From NCBI RefSeq assembly GCF_014199295.1, contig NZ_JACIJH010000002.1, positions 1-64,000 of the forward strand: a stretch of DNA of 64,000 nt, read 5' to 3'. The stretch comes from Sphingopyxis panaciterrulae. GTDB lineage: Bacteria; Pseudomonadota; Alphaproteobacteria; Sphingomonadales; Sphingomonadaceae. Made by a program: the position numbers and the translations under genes. Below the pieces are notes generated by a model that worked only from the letters and a program-made list of their open reading frames with translations, was not told where the DNA came from and made no database searches. How positions within the stretch are numbered: position 1 is the stretch's first letter; each line of letters opens with the position of its first letter. Below are positions 51,904 through 59,859 of this stretch, piece by piece.

Positions 51904-52163
51904 CAGAACTGCCGATATTGGTCATACGGCATGCCGTTTTTGCGGATATAGTCGTTCCAGCTTTCGATCGCGGCGCGATTCTCTTCCTTCCACGCCGCCT
52001 CGCGCGCTTTCTTCACCTCGGCGGCAAGGCCGGTCTGGCAGGCTTCGCTGACGTTGATGCCGAGCTTCCTGGCCTCTTCGACCAGTTCGGCATTCAGCGA
52101 GACGTTGGTCGGCCTTTTCGGGGTCGGCTTCTTGGGGCCTTCGAATCGCGCCGGACGGTTCAT
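51903..52163 (-). CDS. ccdA: CcdA-family antitoxin
   Basis: An 86-residue antitoxin for CcdB. A basic start and RPTNVSLNAELVEEARKLGINVSEACQTGLAAEVKKAREAAW (about 17-58) form the ribbon-helix-helix DNA-binding part that normally autoregulates the operon; the acidic C-terminal tail (ENRAAIESWNDYIRKNGMPYDQYRQF) is the toxin-binding end seen in CcdA. ATG 52163 is chosen because AAGGAG lies seven bases upstream; ATG 52169 is too close to it. Confidence 0.88.
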   Translation of the reverse strand: MNRPARFEGPKKPTPKRPTNVSLNAELVEEARKLGINVSEACQTGLAAEVKKAREAAWKEENRAAIESWNDYIRKNGMPYDQYRQF

Positions 52164-52207
52164 CGCCATTCTCCTTGCGCATAAGATATGCACATTCCGG
52201 CTAAGCT

Positions 52208-53752
52208 TCAACCCAGCCAGTACAGCAGCCCCGCCCCCGCGGCTGCGCCGATGAGCGCGACCAGCGCATAGCGCCACCCAAGGCGCTTCTCGCCCGGCTC
52301 CCACATCAGCGGAATGTCGGGCAGCGGCGGGGCGGGCGGCGCGGCGCCCTTCCTCGGCAATTGCTCGTCGAGGCGGCGGATGATGTCGGGGATAAGCGCC
52401 AGCGTCCCCGCCTGCTGGCGGATGCCGTCGGCGAGCGCGGCCTCGGGGCCCAGTTCGTCGCGAATCCAGGCGCTCACGAACGGCCCTGACACGTCCCACA
52501 TGTTGATCTTCGGGTCGAGCATCGTCGCGACGCCTTCGACCATTACCATCGTCTTCTGGAGCAGCAGCAGGTGCGGCTGGGTCTGCATGTCGAAATCGCG
52601 CGTGATCGCGAACAGCCCGTCGAGCATCTGCCCGACGCTGAGCTCGCTCACCGGCTTGCCGCGCATCGGCTCGCCGACCGCGCGCAGCGCCGTCGCGAAC
52701 TCCTCGACGCTGTGATAGTCGGGGACGTACTGCGCCTCGAAATGAATCTCGGCGACGCGTCGGTAATTGCCGGTCGTGAGGCCATAGAGAATCTCGGCGA
52801 GCCAGTAGCGCGCCTGCCGGTTGATCCGCCCCATGATGCCGAAATCGACCGCGGCGATCGTCCCGTCGGCCTTCACGAACAAATTGCCGTGATGCATGTC
52901 GGCGTGAAAGAATCCCTCGGCGATCGCTTGGCGCAGGAAGGCGTGGACGAGGTTCGCCGCGAGCCCCTCCATGTCGTGCCCCGCGGCGATCAGTTGGTCG
53001 CGGTGTGAGATCTTGATGCCGTCGATCCAGTCGAGCGTCATCACGCGGCTCGCGGTGCGGTCCCAGTCGATCGCGGGCACTTCATAGGTCGGGACGCCGA
53101 CCATCGCGTCGGCGAGCTCGGATGCCGAAGCCGCCTCGCGCCTGAGGTCGAGTTCGCGCAGGGTCCAGCGGCGGAAATTGGCGATGACCTGGCGCGGGCG
53201 GAGGCGCGAGGCTTCGCCGCCCAGCGCCTCGAGATGCGCGGCCGCCCATTCATAGGTTTCGATGTCGCGCGCGAACTGCTTGTCGATGCCGGGGCGGCGC
53301 ACCTTGACCGCGACCGCGCGGCCGTCGGTCGTCACCGCGCGGTGGACCTGCGCGATCGAGGCCGAGCCGACCGGCTCGGGGTCGAATTCGGCATAGAGCG
53401 ATTCGAGCGGCGCCTCGAAGGTCGCCTCGATCTCCTGCCGGATGCGGTCGAAGGCGACGGGGGGCAGGGCGTCCTGCAGGCTCAGCAGGTTGCGCGCCGC
53501 TTCCTCGCCGACAAGGTCGGGGCGCGTCGCGAGCGTTTGTCCCAGCTTGACCGCGGCGGGGCCGATCGCCTGGAAGGCGGCGGCATAGTCGGGCACCTGC
53601 GGCTGGATCGTCCCCAGCCGCGCGATCCGGCACAGCCGCTTGACCCCCGGCGGAGTCTGGGGAGCCGTCTCGATCCCGCGCAGCGCGCCGTGGCGTGCGA
53701 GAATGCGGCCCCAGCGCAGCAGACGGACAATATGGGTGACGGGACGGGTCAT
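52208..53752 (-). CDS. ubiB: ABC1/ADCK kinase-like ubiquinone biosynthesis protein UbiB
   Basis: Atypical kinase/ATPase needed for ubiquinone synthesis. 514 residues. The ABC1 signature KxGQ is VKLGQTLATRPDL (near 70), followed by the Ala-rich loop SASIAQVHRAV, VAVKVRRPGI with the ATP Lys, HADMHHGNLF and VDFGIMGRI. One or two C-terminal transmembrane helices (ALVALIGAAAGAGLLYWLG) anchor it. It lies downstream of ubiE, with a REP-like repeat between. Confidence 0.93.
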   Translation of the reverse strand: MTRPVTHIVRLLRWGRILARHGALRGIETAPQTPPGVKRLCRIARLGTIQPQVPDYAAAFQAIGPAAVKLGQTLATRPDLVGEEAARNLLSLQDALPPVAFDRIRQEIEATFEAPLESLYAEFDPEPVGSASIAQVHRAVTTDGRAVAVKVRRPGIDKQFARDIETYEWAAAHLEALGGEASRLRPRQVIANFRRWTLRELDLRREAASASELADAMVGVPTYEVPAIDWDRTASRVMTLDWIDGIKISHRDQLIAAGHDMEGLAANLVHAFLRQAIAEGFFHADMHHGNLFVKADGTIAAVDFGIMGRINRQARYWLAEILYGLTTGNYRRVAEIHFEAQYVPDYHSVEEFATALRAVGEPMRGKPVSELSVGQMLDGLFAITRDFDMQTQPHLLLLQKTMVMVEGVATMLDPKINMWDVSGPFVSAWIRDELGPEAALADGIRQQAGTLALIPDIIRRLDEQLPRKGAAPPAPPLPDIPLMWEPGEKRLGWRYALVALIGAAAGAGLLYWLG

Positions 53753-53758
53753 ATCGTG

Positions 53759-53858
53759 TTCCCCTCCCGCTTGCGGGAGGGGTTAGGGGAGGGCATGTCG
53801 AGGGCAAAGGGCAGCAAACAGGCCCTCCCCCGACCCCTCCCGCAAGCGGGAGGGGAGA
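53759..53858. repeat. REP-like inverted repeat, family E
   Basis: Arms at 53759-53782 and 53833-53858 are built on CCCTCCCGCTTGCGGGAGGG, with inner AGGGGAGGGC and GGCCCTCCCC. It closely matches 24467-24571. It occupies almost the whole gap between ubiE and ubiB, so it is probably transcribed within the operon. Confidence 0.85.
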
Positions 53859-53873
53859 AGAAAGGAACAACCC

Positions 53874-54611
53874 TCACGCCTTCCATCCGCTGTGAATCGC
53901 CACCAGCCCGCCCATGATCGGCTCGACCTTCACCGCGCTGAACCCCGCATCGCGGATCATCTTCGCGAATGCGGGCATCGGCGGAAAGCGGCGGATCGAT
54001 TCGATCAGATAGCGATAGCTGTCCTCATCCTGCGCGATCAGCTTGCCGAGCTTTGGCACCAGATGATGCGAATAGGCGTCATAGACCTGCGCAAAGCCCG
54101 GCCATTCGTTGGTCGAGAATTCGAGGCAGAAGAAGCGGCCGCCATAGCGCAGCACGCGATGCGCTTCCTTCAGGGCCGCGGGGATGTCGGTGACGTTGCG
54201 GATGCCGAAGGCGATCGTATAGGCGTCGAAGAACTGGTCGGGAAAGGACAGCTTCTCGGCATTCTGCTCGGACCAGACGAGGCTGGCGATGCCGCGCTCG
54301 GCCGCGCGCTCCATGCCCACGCCCAGCATGTCGGGGTTGATGTCGGCGACGGTGATGCTCGCGCCCGATGGTTCCATGCGGAATGCGATGTCGCCGGTGC
54401 CCCCCGCCATGTCGAGGATCGCCTCGCCGGCGCGGGGCTTCACCCGGCGCACGAAGCGGTCCTTCCAAAGCCGGTGCATCCCGCCCGACATCGCGTCGTT
54501 CATGATGTCGTATTTGCGCGCGACGCGGCTGAACACCTCGCCCACCATCGCCGTCTTGGCACCCGCGGGAACCTCTTCATAGCCGAAGCTGACGGTGTCG
54601 GGAGTGGGCAT
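53874..54611 (-). CDS. ubiE: Demethylmenaquinone/ubiquinone C-methyltransferase UbiE
   Basis: SAM-dependent C-methylation of a ubiquinone or menaquinone ring. 245 residues: FSRVARKYDIMNDAMSGGMHRLWKDRFV, motif I ILDMAGGTGDIAF, DINPDML, TIAFGIRNVTDIPAALKEAHRVLRYGGRFFCLEFS and SYRYLIESIRRFPPMPAFAKMI are all UbiE signatures. ATG 54611 matches the usual N-terminal length. Divergent from mutM across a 94-base gap. Confidence 0.95.
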   Translation of the reverse strand: MPTPDTVSFGYEEVPAGAKTAMVGEVFSRVARKYDIMNDAMSGGMHRLWKDRFVRRVKPRAGEAILDMAGGTGDIAFRMEPSGASITVADINPDMLGVGMERAAERGIASLVWSEQNAEKLSFPDQFFDAYTIAFGIRNVTDIPAALKEAHRVLRYGGRFFCLEFSTNEWPGFAQVYDAYSHHLVPKLGKLIAQDEDSYRYLIESIRRFPPMPAFAKMIRDAGFSAVKVEPIMGGLVAIHSGWKA

Positions 54612-54705
54612 GGATGTGCGCCTTTGCGGGGAGGTGCGGAAGTGCGTTCCGGCCTTTAGCCGGGCCTTGTCGCGCAAGCAAATGGAGCGTAGCCGCATGA
54701 GCGAT

Positions 54706-55518
54706 ATGCCCGAACTCCCCGAAGTCGAAACCACCGTCCGCGGCCTCGCGCCCTTCCTCGAAGGGCAGCGGCTCGTCGCGGTCACCACCTTCCGCCCCGA
54801 CCTGCGCCGGCCCTTTCCCGCCGATCTCGCGCAGCGGTTGACCGGCGCGACGGTGACGACGCTGTCGCGCCGCGCCAAATATGGCATCGTCTCGACCGAC
54901 CGCGACGATCATATGATCTTCCACCTCGGCATGTCGGGACGCTGGCGTGCCGAAGGCGGAGAGGCTGGAAAGCACGACCATCTGCTCCTCGAAACCGCGG
55001 GCGGCCATCGGCTCTTCCTCCACGACCCGCGCCGCTTCGGGTCGGTCGATCTTGTCGCGGGCGATCCGCTGGCGCGTTTTCCCGCCTTCGTGACGCTCGG
55101 CCCCGAACCGCTTTCGGACGATTTCGATGCCGCCTATCTCGCGGGGGTGCTTGCCGGACGCCGCGCCCCGATCAAGGCGATGCTGCTCGACCAGACGGCC
55201 GTCGCGGGGCTCGGCAACATCTATGTCTGCGAGGCGCTCAACATGGCGCGCATCGCGCCGACGAAGCCCGCTGCCGACGTGCCGAAGGCGAAGCTCGCGG
55301 CGCTCGTCCCCGCGATCAAGGAGGTGCTGACGGCGGCGATCGCCGCAGGCGGCTCGACGCTGCGCGATTTTCTCAGCCCCGAAGGCGACCTTGGCTATTT
55401 CGCGAAGGACTGGCGCGTCTACGGCCGCGAAGGCGAGCATTGCGAATGCGGCGGTACGATAACGCGCATCGTGCAATCGGGGCGGTCGACCTTCTTCTGC
55501 CCCCAATGCCAGCGTTGA
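54706..55518 (+). CDS. mutM: Formamidopyrimidine-DNA glycosylase
   Basis: Removes 8-oxoguanine and formamidopyrimidines. 270 residues from the ATG at 54706, chosen because Pro2 of MPELPEVE is the catalytic nucleophile; upstream in-frame ATGs would bury it. GMSGRW, RRFGSVD, LLDQTAVAGLGNIYVCEAL and a C-terminal zinc finger with Cys in CECGG and CPQCQR complete the enzyme. The 94-base gap to ubiE must hold both promoters. Confidence 0.95.
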   Translation: MPELPEVETTVRGLAPFLEGQRLVAVTTFRPDLRRPFPADLAQRLTGATVTTLSRRAKYGIVSTDRDDHMIFHLGMSGRWRAEGGEAGKHDHLLLETAGGHRLFLHDPRRFGSVDLVAGDPLARFPAFVTLGPEPLSDDFDAAYLAGVLAGRRAPIKAMLLDQTAVAGLGNIYVCEALNMARIAPTKPAADVPKAKLAALVPAIKEVLTAAIAAGGSTLRDFLSPEGDLGYFAKDWRVYGREGEHCECGGTITRIVQSGRSTFFCPQCQR

Positions 55519-55821
55519 TCGGGGCGCGGATATCCGATGTCGGATATTTCATTTCATGCTCGTCATGCTGAAACAAGTTCAGGGTGACGGATAATGGGAG
55601 GGCGCCCCCGAAGGCCGATTTCGCTGGGCGGCCACCGCATGAATCGGCCCGAAAAGCATTGACCTGCCCCCGCTTCGTGGCTATGGGCGCACCCTTCGAG
55701 CAGGGTCCGGACATCCGGAACCGGCCGCATCCGGACATTGATTCGCCGCCCGCGCGCGATTCGGCTGCTCCGCTTTCGGCTGTGCTCCGACCGTTGAACC
55801 GATTGGATTTTTGAGGAACTT
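55519..55821. other. Intergenic region between mutM and rpsT with family B hairpin
   Basis: 303 bases without a gene. 55561-55589 is a family B hairpin around GCTGAAACAAGTTCAG with arms CGTCA and TGACG, likely the end of the mutM transcript. The rest should hold the rpsT promoter; no convincing boxes were recognised. Confidence 0.55.
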
Positions 55822-56085
55822 ATGGCCAATACGCCGCAGGCAAAGAAGCGCATCCGCCGCAACACGGCGCGCACGATCGTCAACAAGAACCGCGTGTCGC
55901 GCATCCGCACGCTGGTGAAGAAGGTCGAAGCCGCCGTCGCCGCCGGCGACAAGGACGCCGCCGCCGCGGCGCTCAAGGCGGCCCAGCCCGAGATGGCGCG
56001 CGGCGTCGCCAAGGGCGTGCTTCACAAGAATACCGTCGCGCGCAAATATTCGCGCCTGACCAAGAGCGTCAACGCGATCGCCTGA
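55822..56085 (+). CDS. rpsT: 30S ribosomal protein S20
   Basis: An 87-residue 16S-binding ribosomal protein. [35 protein letters not shown] at the start and [29 protein letters not shown] at the end are the S20 pattern. GAGGAA precedes the ATG. It is followed by a strong terminator and then dnaA, an order well known in alphaproteobacteria. Confidence 0.97.
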   Translation: MANTPQAKKRIRRNTARTIVNKNRVSRIRTLVKKVEAAVAAGDKDAAAAALKAAQPEMARGVAKGVLHKNTVARKYSRLTKSVNAIA

Positions 56086-56115
56086 TTCGCGCATCGACGC
56101 TCGTCCGATTTCAGG

Positions 56116-56149
56116 GACCCGCCGGACTCTGGTCCGGCGGGTCTTTTTT
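56116..56149 (+). terminator. Rho-independent terminator of rpsT
   Basis: GACCCGCCGGAC (56116-56127), loop TCTG and GTCCGGCGGGTC (56132-56143) form a perfect 12-bp stem followed by six T. Confidence 0.93.
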
Positions 56150-56526
56150 ATGACCTCGACAAGTCGCAACTGTTGCAGCGCGGTAAGTGCCGGATTTATC
56201 GCGATTCGTTCTCGCACCGAATCTCGGCTCCTAGTATCTGTTTGAAAATAAATAAAAATATTATGTTTTCATGCTTTTCCGAGGGGTCGGACGAGTCAAG
56301 CAGATTATTTCAGATTTTTTACGCGGCCTGCCCTTGATCGACTCTCTCACTCCTGCCTAACAAGGGGTGTCGCCGGCCCTCGCCGGCGACCGCCACATCG
56401 ACATGATTCGTGTTCGTTCGGGCCGTGCGCCCGGGACGACGTGCCTGCGTCTGCCGCAGGCGACGAATCGCTGCGCGTGCGGCCACGACCGCGTGGCCAT
56501 GAGGTTCGGGGAAAGGGGCAGATCAG
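56150..56526 (+). promoter_or_regulatory. dnaA upstream region with AT-rich block
   Basis: About 380 bases between the rpsT terminator and dnaA. The stretch 56236-56330 is strikingly AT-rich for this genome (for example AAAATAAATAAAAATATTATG) and is the probable dnaA promoter region. I see no TTATCCACA-like DnaA boxes on either strand, so this is not an obvious replication origin. In alphaproteobacteria oriC usually lies elsewhere, often near hemE. Confidence 0.5.
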
Positions 56527-57930
56527 GTGAGGCAAGGCGGACATGGCTATGGGCAGGATGCGGGACAGGAGGCGATGAGCGGCGATGCCGCAGCGCTCTG
56601 GCCGCGCGTTGCCGAAGGGCTGCGCCGCGACCTTGGCGTCCGCACCTTCGACCATTGGCTGAAACCGGTGCGCTTCGCCGATTATTGCACGCTGTCGGGC
56701 GTCGTGACGCTCGAGACCGCGAGCCGCTTTTCGGCGAACTGGATCAACGAACGGTTCGGCGACCGGCTCGAACTCGCGTGGCGGCATCATCTGCCGTCGG
56801 TGCGTTCGGTGCTCGTGCGGGCGGGGAACGCGACTGCCGAGCGCGGCGCGGTCATGGCGGCGACGCCGCCGCTGCCGACTTTCGAACCGCCGGCCGCGCC
56901 CGCGGCACCATCGCCCTTCGACGCGAAGCTCGGCTTCGACCGCTTCATCGTCGCGCGCAGCAACATCCTCGCCGCCAACGCAGCGCGCCGCATGGCGATG
57001 GAGGAAGCACCGCAGTTCAACCCGCTCTATCTCTGTTCGGGCACCGGGCAGGGCAAGACGCACCTGCTCCATGCCATCGCGCAGGCTTATGCCGCGGCGC
57101 ATCCGACCGCGAACATCATCCTGATGTCGGCGGAAAAATTCATGCTCGAATTCGTCGGTGCGCTGCGCGGCGGCGACATGATGGCGTTCAAGGCGCGGCT
57201 GCGCGCCGCCGACCTGCTGCTGCTCGACGACCTTCAGTTCGTGATCGGTAAGAAACCGACGCAGGAGGAATTGCTCCACACGATCGACGATCTGATGTGC
57301 GCGGGCAAGCGCCTCGTCGTCACCGCAGACCGGCCGCCGGCGATGCTCGACGGGGTCGAAGCGCGGCTGCTGTCGCGCCTGTCGGGCGGATTGGTCGCCG
57401 ACATCGAAGCGCCCGAGGACGATCTGCGCGAGCGCATCATCCGCCAGCGCCTCGCCGCGATGCCGATGGTCGAGGTGCCCGACGACGTCGTCGCCTATCT
57501 GGTCAAGCATTTCACCCGCAACATCCGCGAACTCGAAGGCGCGCTCAACAAGCTGCTCGCCTATGCGGCGCTGACCGGCGCGCGCATCGACCTGATGCTC
57601 GCCGAGGATCGGCTCGCCGAAAATGTGCGCAGCGCGCGTCCGCGCATCACGATCGACGAGATCCAGCGCGCGGTCTGCGCCCATTACAAGCTCGACAAGT
57701 CGGAAATGGCCTCGAAGCGTCGCGTCCGCGCGATCGCCCGGCCGCGCCAGGTCGCCATGTATCTGGCGAAGGAACTGACGCCGCGCTCCTACCCAGAGAT
57801 CGGCCGCCGTTTCGGCGGGCGCGACCATTCGACGGTGATCCATGCGGTGCGCACCGTCGAGGCGCTGCGCGTCGCCGACGGCGAACTCGACGCCGAAATC
57901 GCCGCGATCCGGCGGAGCCTGAACAGCTAA
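56527..57930 (+). CDS. dnaA: Chromosomal replication initiator DnaA
   Basis: Opens the origin and loads the helicase. 467 residues from a GTG with AAAGGGG upstream (ATG 56575 is an alternative start 16 codons on). Domain I is LWPRVAEGLRRDLGVRTFDHWLKPV; a short Pro/Ala linker follows; the AAA+ domain has Walker A LCSGTGQGKTHLLHAI and Walker B LLLLDDLQF; domain IV has the DnaA-box binding signature RPRQVAMYLAKELTPRSYPEIGRRFGGRDHSTVIHA. In Walker A the usual Gly-x4-Gly-Lys-Thr is intact. Complete and typical for sphingomonads. Confidence 0.96.
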   Translation: MRQGGHGYGQDAGQEAMSGDAAALWPRVAEGLRRDLGVRTFDHWLKPVRFADYCTLSGVVTLETASRFSANWINERFGDRLELAWRHHLPSVRSVLVRAGNATAERGAVMAATPPLPTFEPPAAPAAPSPFDAKLGFDRFIVARSNILAANAARRMAMEEAPQFNPLYLCSGTGQGKTHLLHAIAQAYAAAHPTANIILMSAEKFMLEFVGALRGGDMMAFKARLRAADLLLLDDLQFVIGKKPTQEELLHTIDDLMCAGKRLVVTADRPPAMLDGVEARLLSRLSGGLVADIEAPEDDLRERIIRQRLAAMPMVEVPDDVVAYLVKHFTRNIRELEGALNKLLAYAALTGARIDLMLAEDRLAENVRSARPRITIDEIQRAVCAHYKLDKSEMASKRRVRAIARPRQVAMYLAKELTPRSYPEIGRRFGGRDHSTVIHAVRTVEALRVADGELDAEIAAIRRSLNS

Positions 57931-57964
57931 CGTCGCGTCGCTTCAGCGCAAGGCGACGGAAATA

Positions 57965-57998
57965 AAAAGCCCGCCATCCGGTCGGAGGGCGGGCTTTT
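57965..57998. terminator. Bidirectional terminator between dnaA and the DUF4136 gene
   Basis: AAAAGCCCGCC (57965-57975) and GGCGGGCTTTT (57988-57998) form an 11-bp stem with A and T runs on the two sides, fitting termination of both convergent genes. Confidence 0.9.
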
Positions 57999-58019
57999 CG
58001 CTTCGACGGGTGGAGGCGC

Positions 58020-58709
58020 TCAGCCCTTTTCGGGCGGCGCCACCGTGATCCGCACCCGTTCGCCCGAATTGCCAGGGAAGCCGGTGAACATCGCCTGCAC
58101 CAGATTCGGCACGATCGCGGTCAGGTCGTTGTCGCGCGACTGCGCCTGCGCGCGGCCTTCGAACAGGCGTTCGCCGGTCCCGGCGCGGTCGATGCTGAGG
58201 TTGAGGTCGCTCGTATAGACGGTGTAGCTGGTGACTTCATTGTCCCAGCCGCCTCCGAAGCCGCCGCCCCACATGAAGGGGTCGTACCAGCCGGTGACGT
58301 AGCGGCGTCCGTGGCGACCGCGCACGATGACCGGGCGATAGAAGCCGCGGCCGTACCAGCCGCCGTACCAGGGATCGCGAAAACCGGGCGTACTCACGAC
58401 GCGCTCGCGGCCCTTGTCGATGCCATAGTCCATGTGGACGATGAAATCGGCCTTCTCGCCCGGCGCCGCGGGGCGATAGCCGTAGCGGGTCAGTTCGCCG
58501 GCGACGAGATTGGCATATTGACCGAATTCGATCCCCCCCTCGAGCGAGGGGTCGTTCGTCTCGACGACGAAGCTCTGGCCCTGCGGCGCGGGAAGCTGGG
58601 TCTGGAAGCGCGCGACGTCGGCCTTGAACGGGGTCGCGCAGCCGGCCAGCGCCAGCGCCGCTCCTGTCAGGGCGGCGAGACCCAGTCGCCGGAAGTTCAT
58701 CTTGCTCAT
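58020..58709 (-). CDS. DUF4136 lipoprotein
   Basis: A 229-residue lipoprotein of unknown function. The signal ends LALAGC (Cys about 23). The body shows the DUF4136 pattern: FVVETNDPSLEGGIEFGQYANLVAGELTRYGYRP, ADFIVHMDYGIDKGRER, a Gly/Tyr/Trp-rich central loop (DPWYGGWYGRGFYRP, WGGGFGGGWDN), and SLDRAGTGERLFEGRAQAQSR-like strands. ATG 58709 is chosen because GGAG is seven bases upstream; ATG 58715 is too close to it. Outer-membrane or periplasmic location is inferred. Confidence 0.85.
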   Translation of the reverse strand: MSKMNFRRLGLAALTGAALALAGCATPFKADVARFQTQLPAPQGQSFVVETNDPSLEGGIEFGQYANLVAGELTRYGYRPAAPGEKADFIVHMDYGIDKGRERVVSTPGFRDPWYGGWYGRGFYRPVIVRGRHGRRYVTGWYDPFMWGGGFGGGWDNEVTSYTVYTSDLNLSIDRAGTGERLFEGRAQAQSRDNDLTAIVPNLVQAMFTGFPGNSGERVRITVAPPEKG

Positions 58710-58839
58710 GGTCATGCTCCGTGATTCGGTGCGCGCTTCTCGCGCGCTTTATACCATGACTACGTCAAAGCGACTTAACCTTGGTTGAACCCGCTTCGTC
58801 GCAGCTTTGTTCCCTTTAAGCCCCTTTCCCGCCGCCCGG

Positions 58840-59856
58840 TCAACGGCAAAGGCCCAATATGGCATAGGTGGCGTCGAGCGTCGGTTTTGCAAGCGCGCGT
58901 GCCTTCGCAGCGCCCTTGTCCAATATCGCGTCGAGCGCCGCGACATCGTCCTTGAGCGCGACATAGCGGGCGTTGATCGGCGCCAGCCTTTCGACGAGCA
59001 ACTCGCCGAGCGCCGGCTTGAACGCCCCGAAGCCCTGGCCCGCATGGTCGGCGAGCACCGCGTCGATGCTGATGTCGGCGAGCGTCGCATAGATGCCGAC
59101 CAGATTGCGCGCCTCGGCGCGTCCTTCCAGTCCCGCCGCCTCGGATGGCAGCACTTCGGGGTCGGTGCGCGCCTTGCGGATCTTCTGCATCATCGTGTCG
59201 GCATCGTCGGTCAGGTTGATCCGGCTCATGTCCGACGGGTCGGACTTCGACATCTTCGCCGCCCCGTCGCGCAGGCTCATGATCCGCGCCGCGCCCGGCG
59301 GGATGATCGGCTCGGGCAGGGTGAAGACCGGCGCATCGGGGCTCGCATAGTCGTTGTTGAACTTCTGCGCGACATCGCGGGCCAGTTCGAGATGTTGTTT
59401 CTGGTCCTCGCCCACCGGAACGTGCGTCGCCTGATAGAGCAGCACGTCGGCCGCCTGCAGCACCGGATAGGTATAGAGCGCCGCCGACGCACTTTCGCGG
59501 TTCTTGCCCGACTTGTCCTTGAACTGCGTCATGCGGTTCAGCCAGCCGAGCCGCGCGGTGCCGTTGAGCAGCCATTGCAGCTCGGCATGCGCCGGGACGC
59601 GCGCCTGATTGAACAGCGTCGATCGGTCGGGGTCGATGCCGCAGGCGACGAGCGCCGCGGTCATCGCGCGCGTATTGGCGGTCAGCTCGGCCGGCACATG
59701 CGGCATCGAGATCGCGTGAAGGTCGGCGAGGAAGAAGAGGCAGTCGCCGCCCTGCGCGGCGGCATCGTCCTGCATCCGCACCCAGTTGCGGATCGCGCCC
59801 AGATAATTGCCGAGGTGCAAATTTCCGGTGGGCTGGATGCCCGATACGATCCGCAT
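58840..59856 (-). CDS. trpS: Tryptophanyl-tRNA synthetase
   Basis: Charges tRNA-Trp. 338 residues; class I signatures are SGIQPTGNLHLGNYLGAI (HIGH-like) at the start and AAKMSKSDPSD (KMSKS). QATHVPVGEDQKQHLELARDVAQKFN is typical of TrpRS. It begins three bases after the murJ stop, so it is co-transcribed with murJ. Confidence 0.96.
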   Translation of the reverse strand: MRIVSGIQPTGNLHLGNYLGAIRNWVRMQDDAAAQGGDCLFFLADLHAISMPHVPAELTANTRAMTAALVACGIDPDRSTLFNQARVPAHAELQWLLNGTARLGWLNRMTQFKDKSGKNRESASAALYTYPVLQAADVLLYQATHVPVGEDQKQHLELARDVAQKFNNDYASPDAPVFTLPEPIIPPGAARIMSLRDGAAKMSKSDPSDMSRINLTDDADTMMQKIRKARTDPEVLPSEAAGLEGRAEARNLVGIYATLADISIDAVLADHAGQGFGAFKPALGELLVERLAPINARYVALKDDVAALDAILDKGAAKARALAKPTLDATYAILGLCR

Positions 59857-59859
59857 GGT

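Noticed and set aside
56150..56526. Chromosomal origin of replication
   Set aside because: Close to dnaA and AT-rich, but no DnaA boxes were found by eye on either strand.
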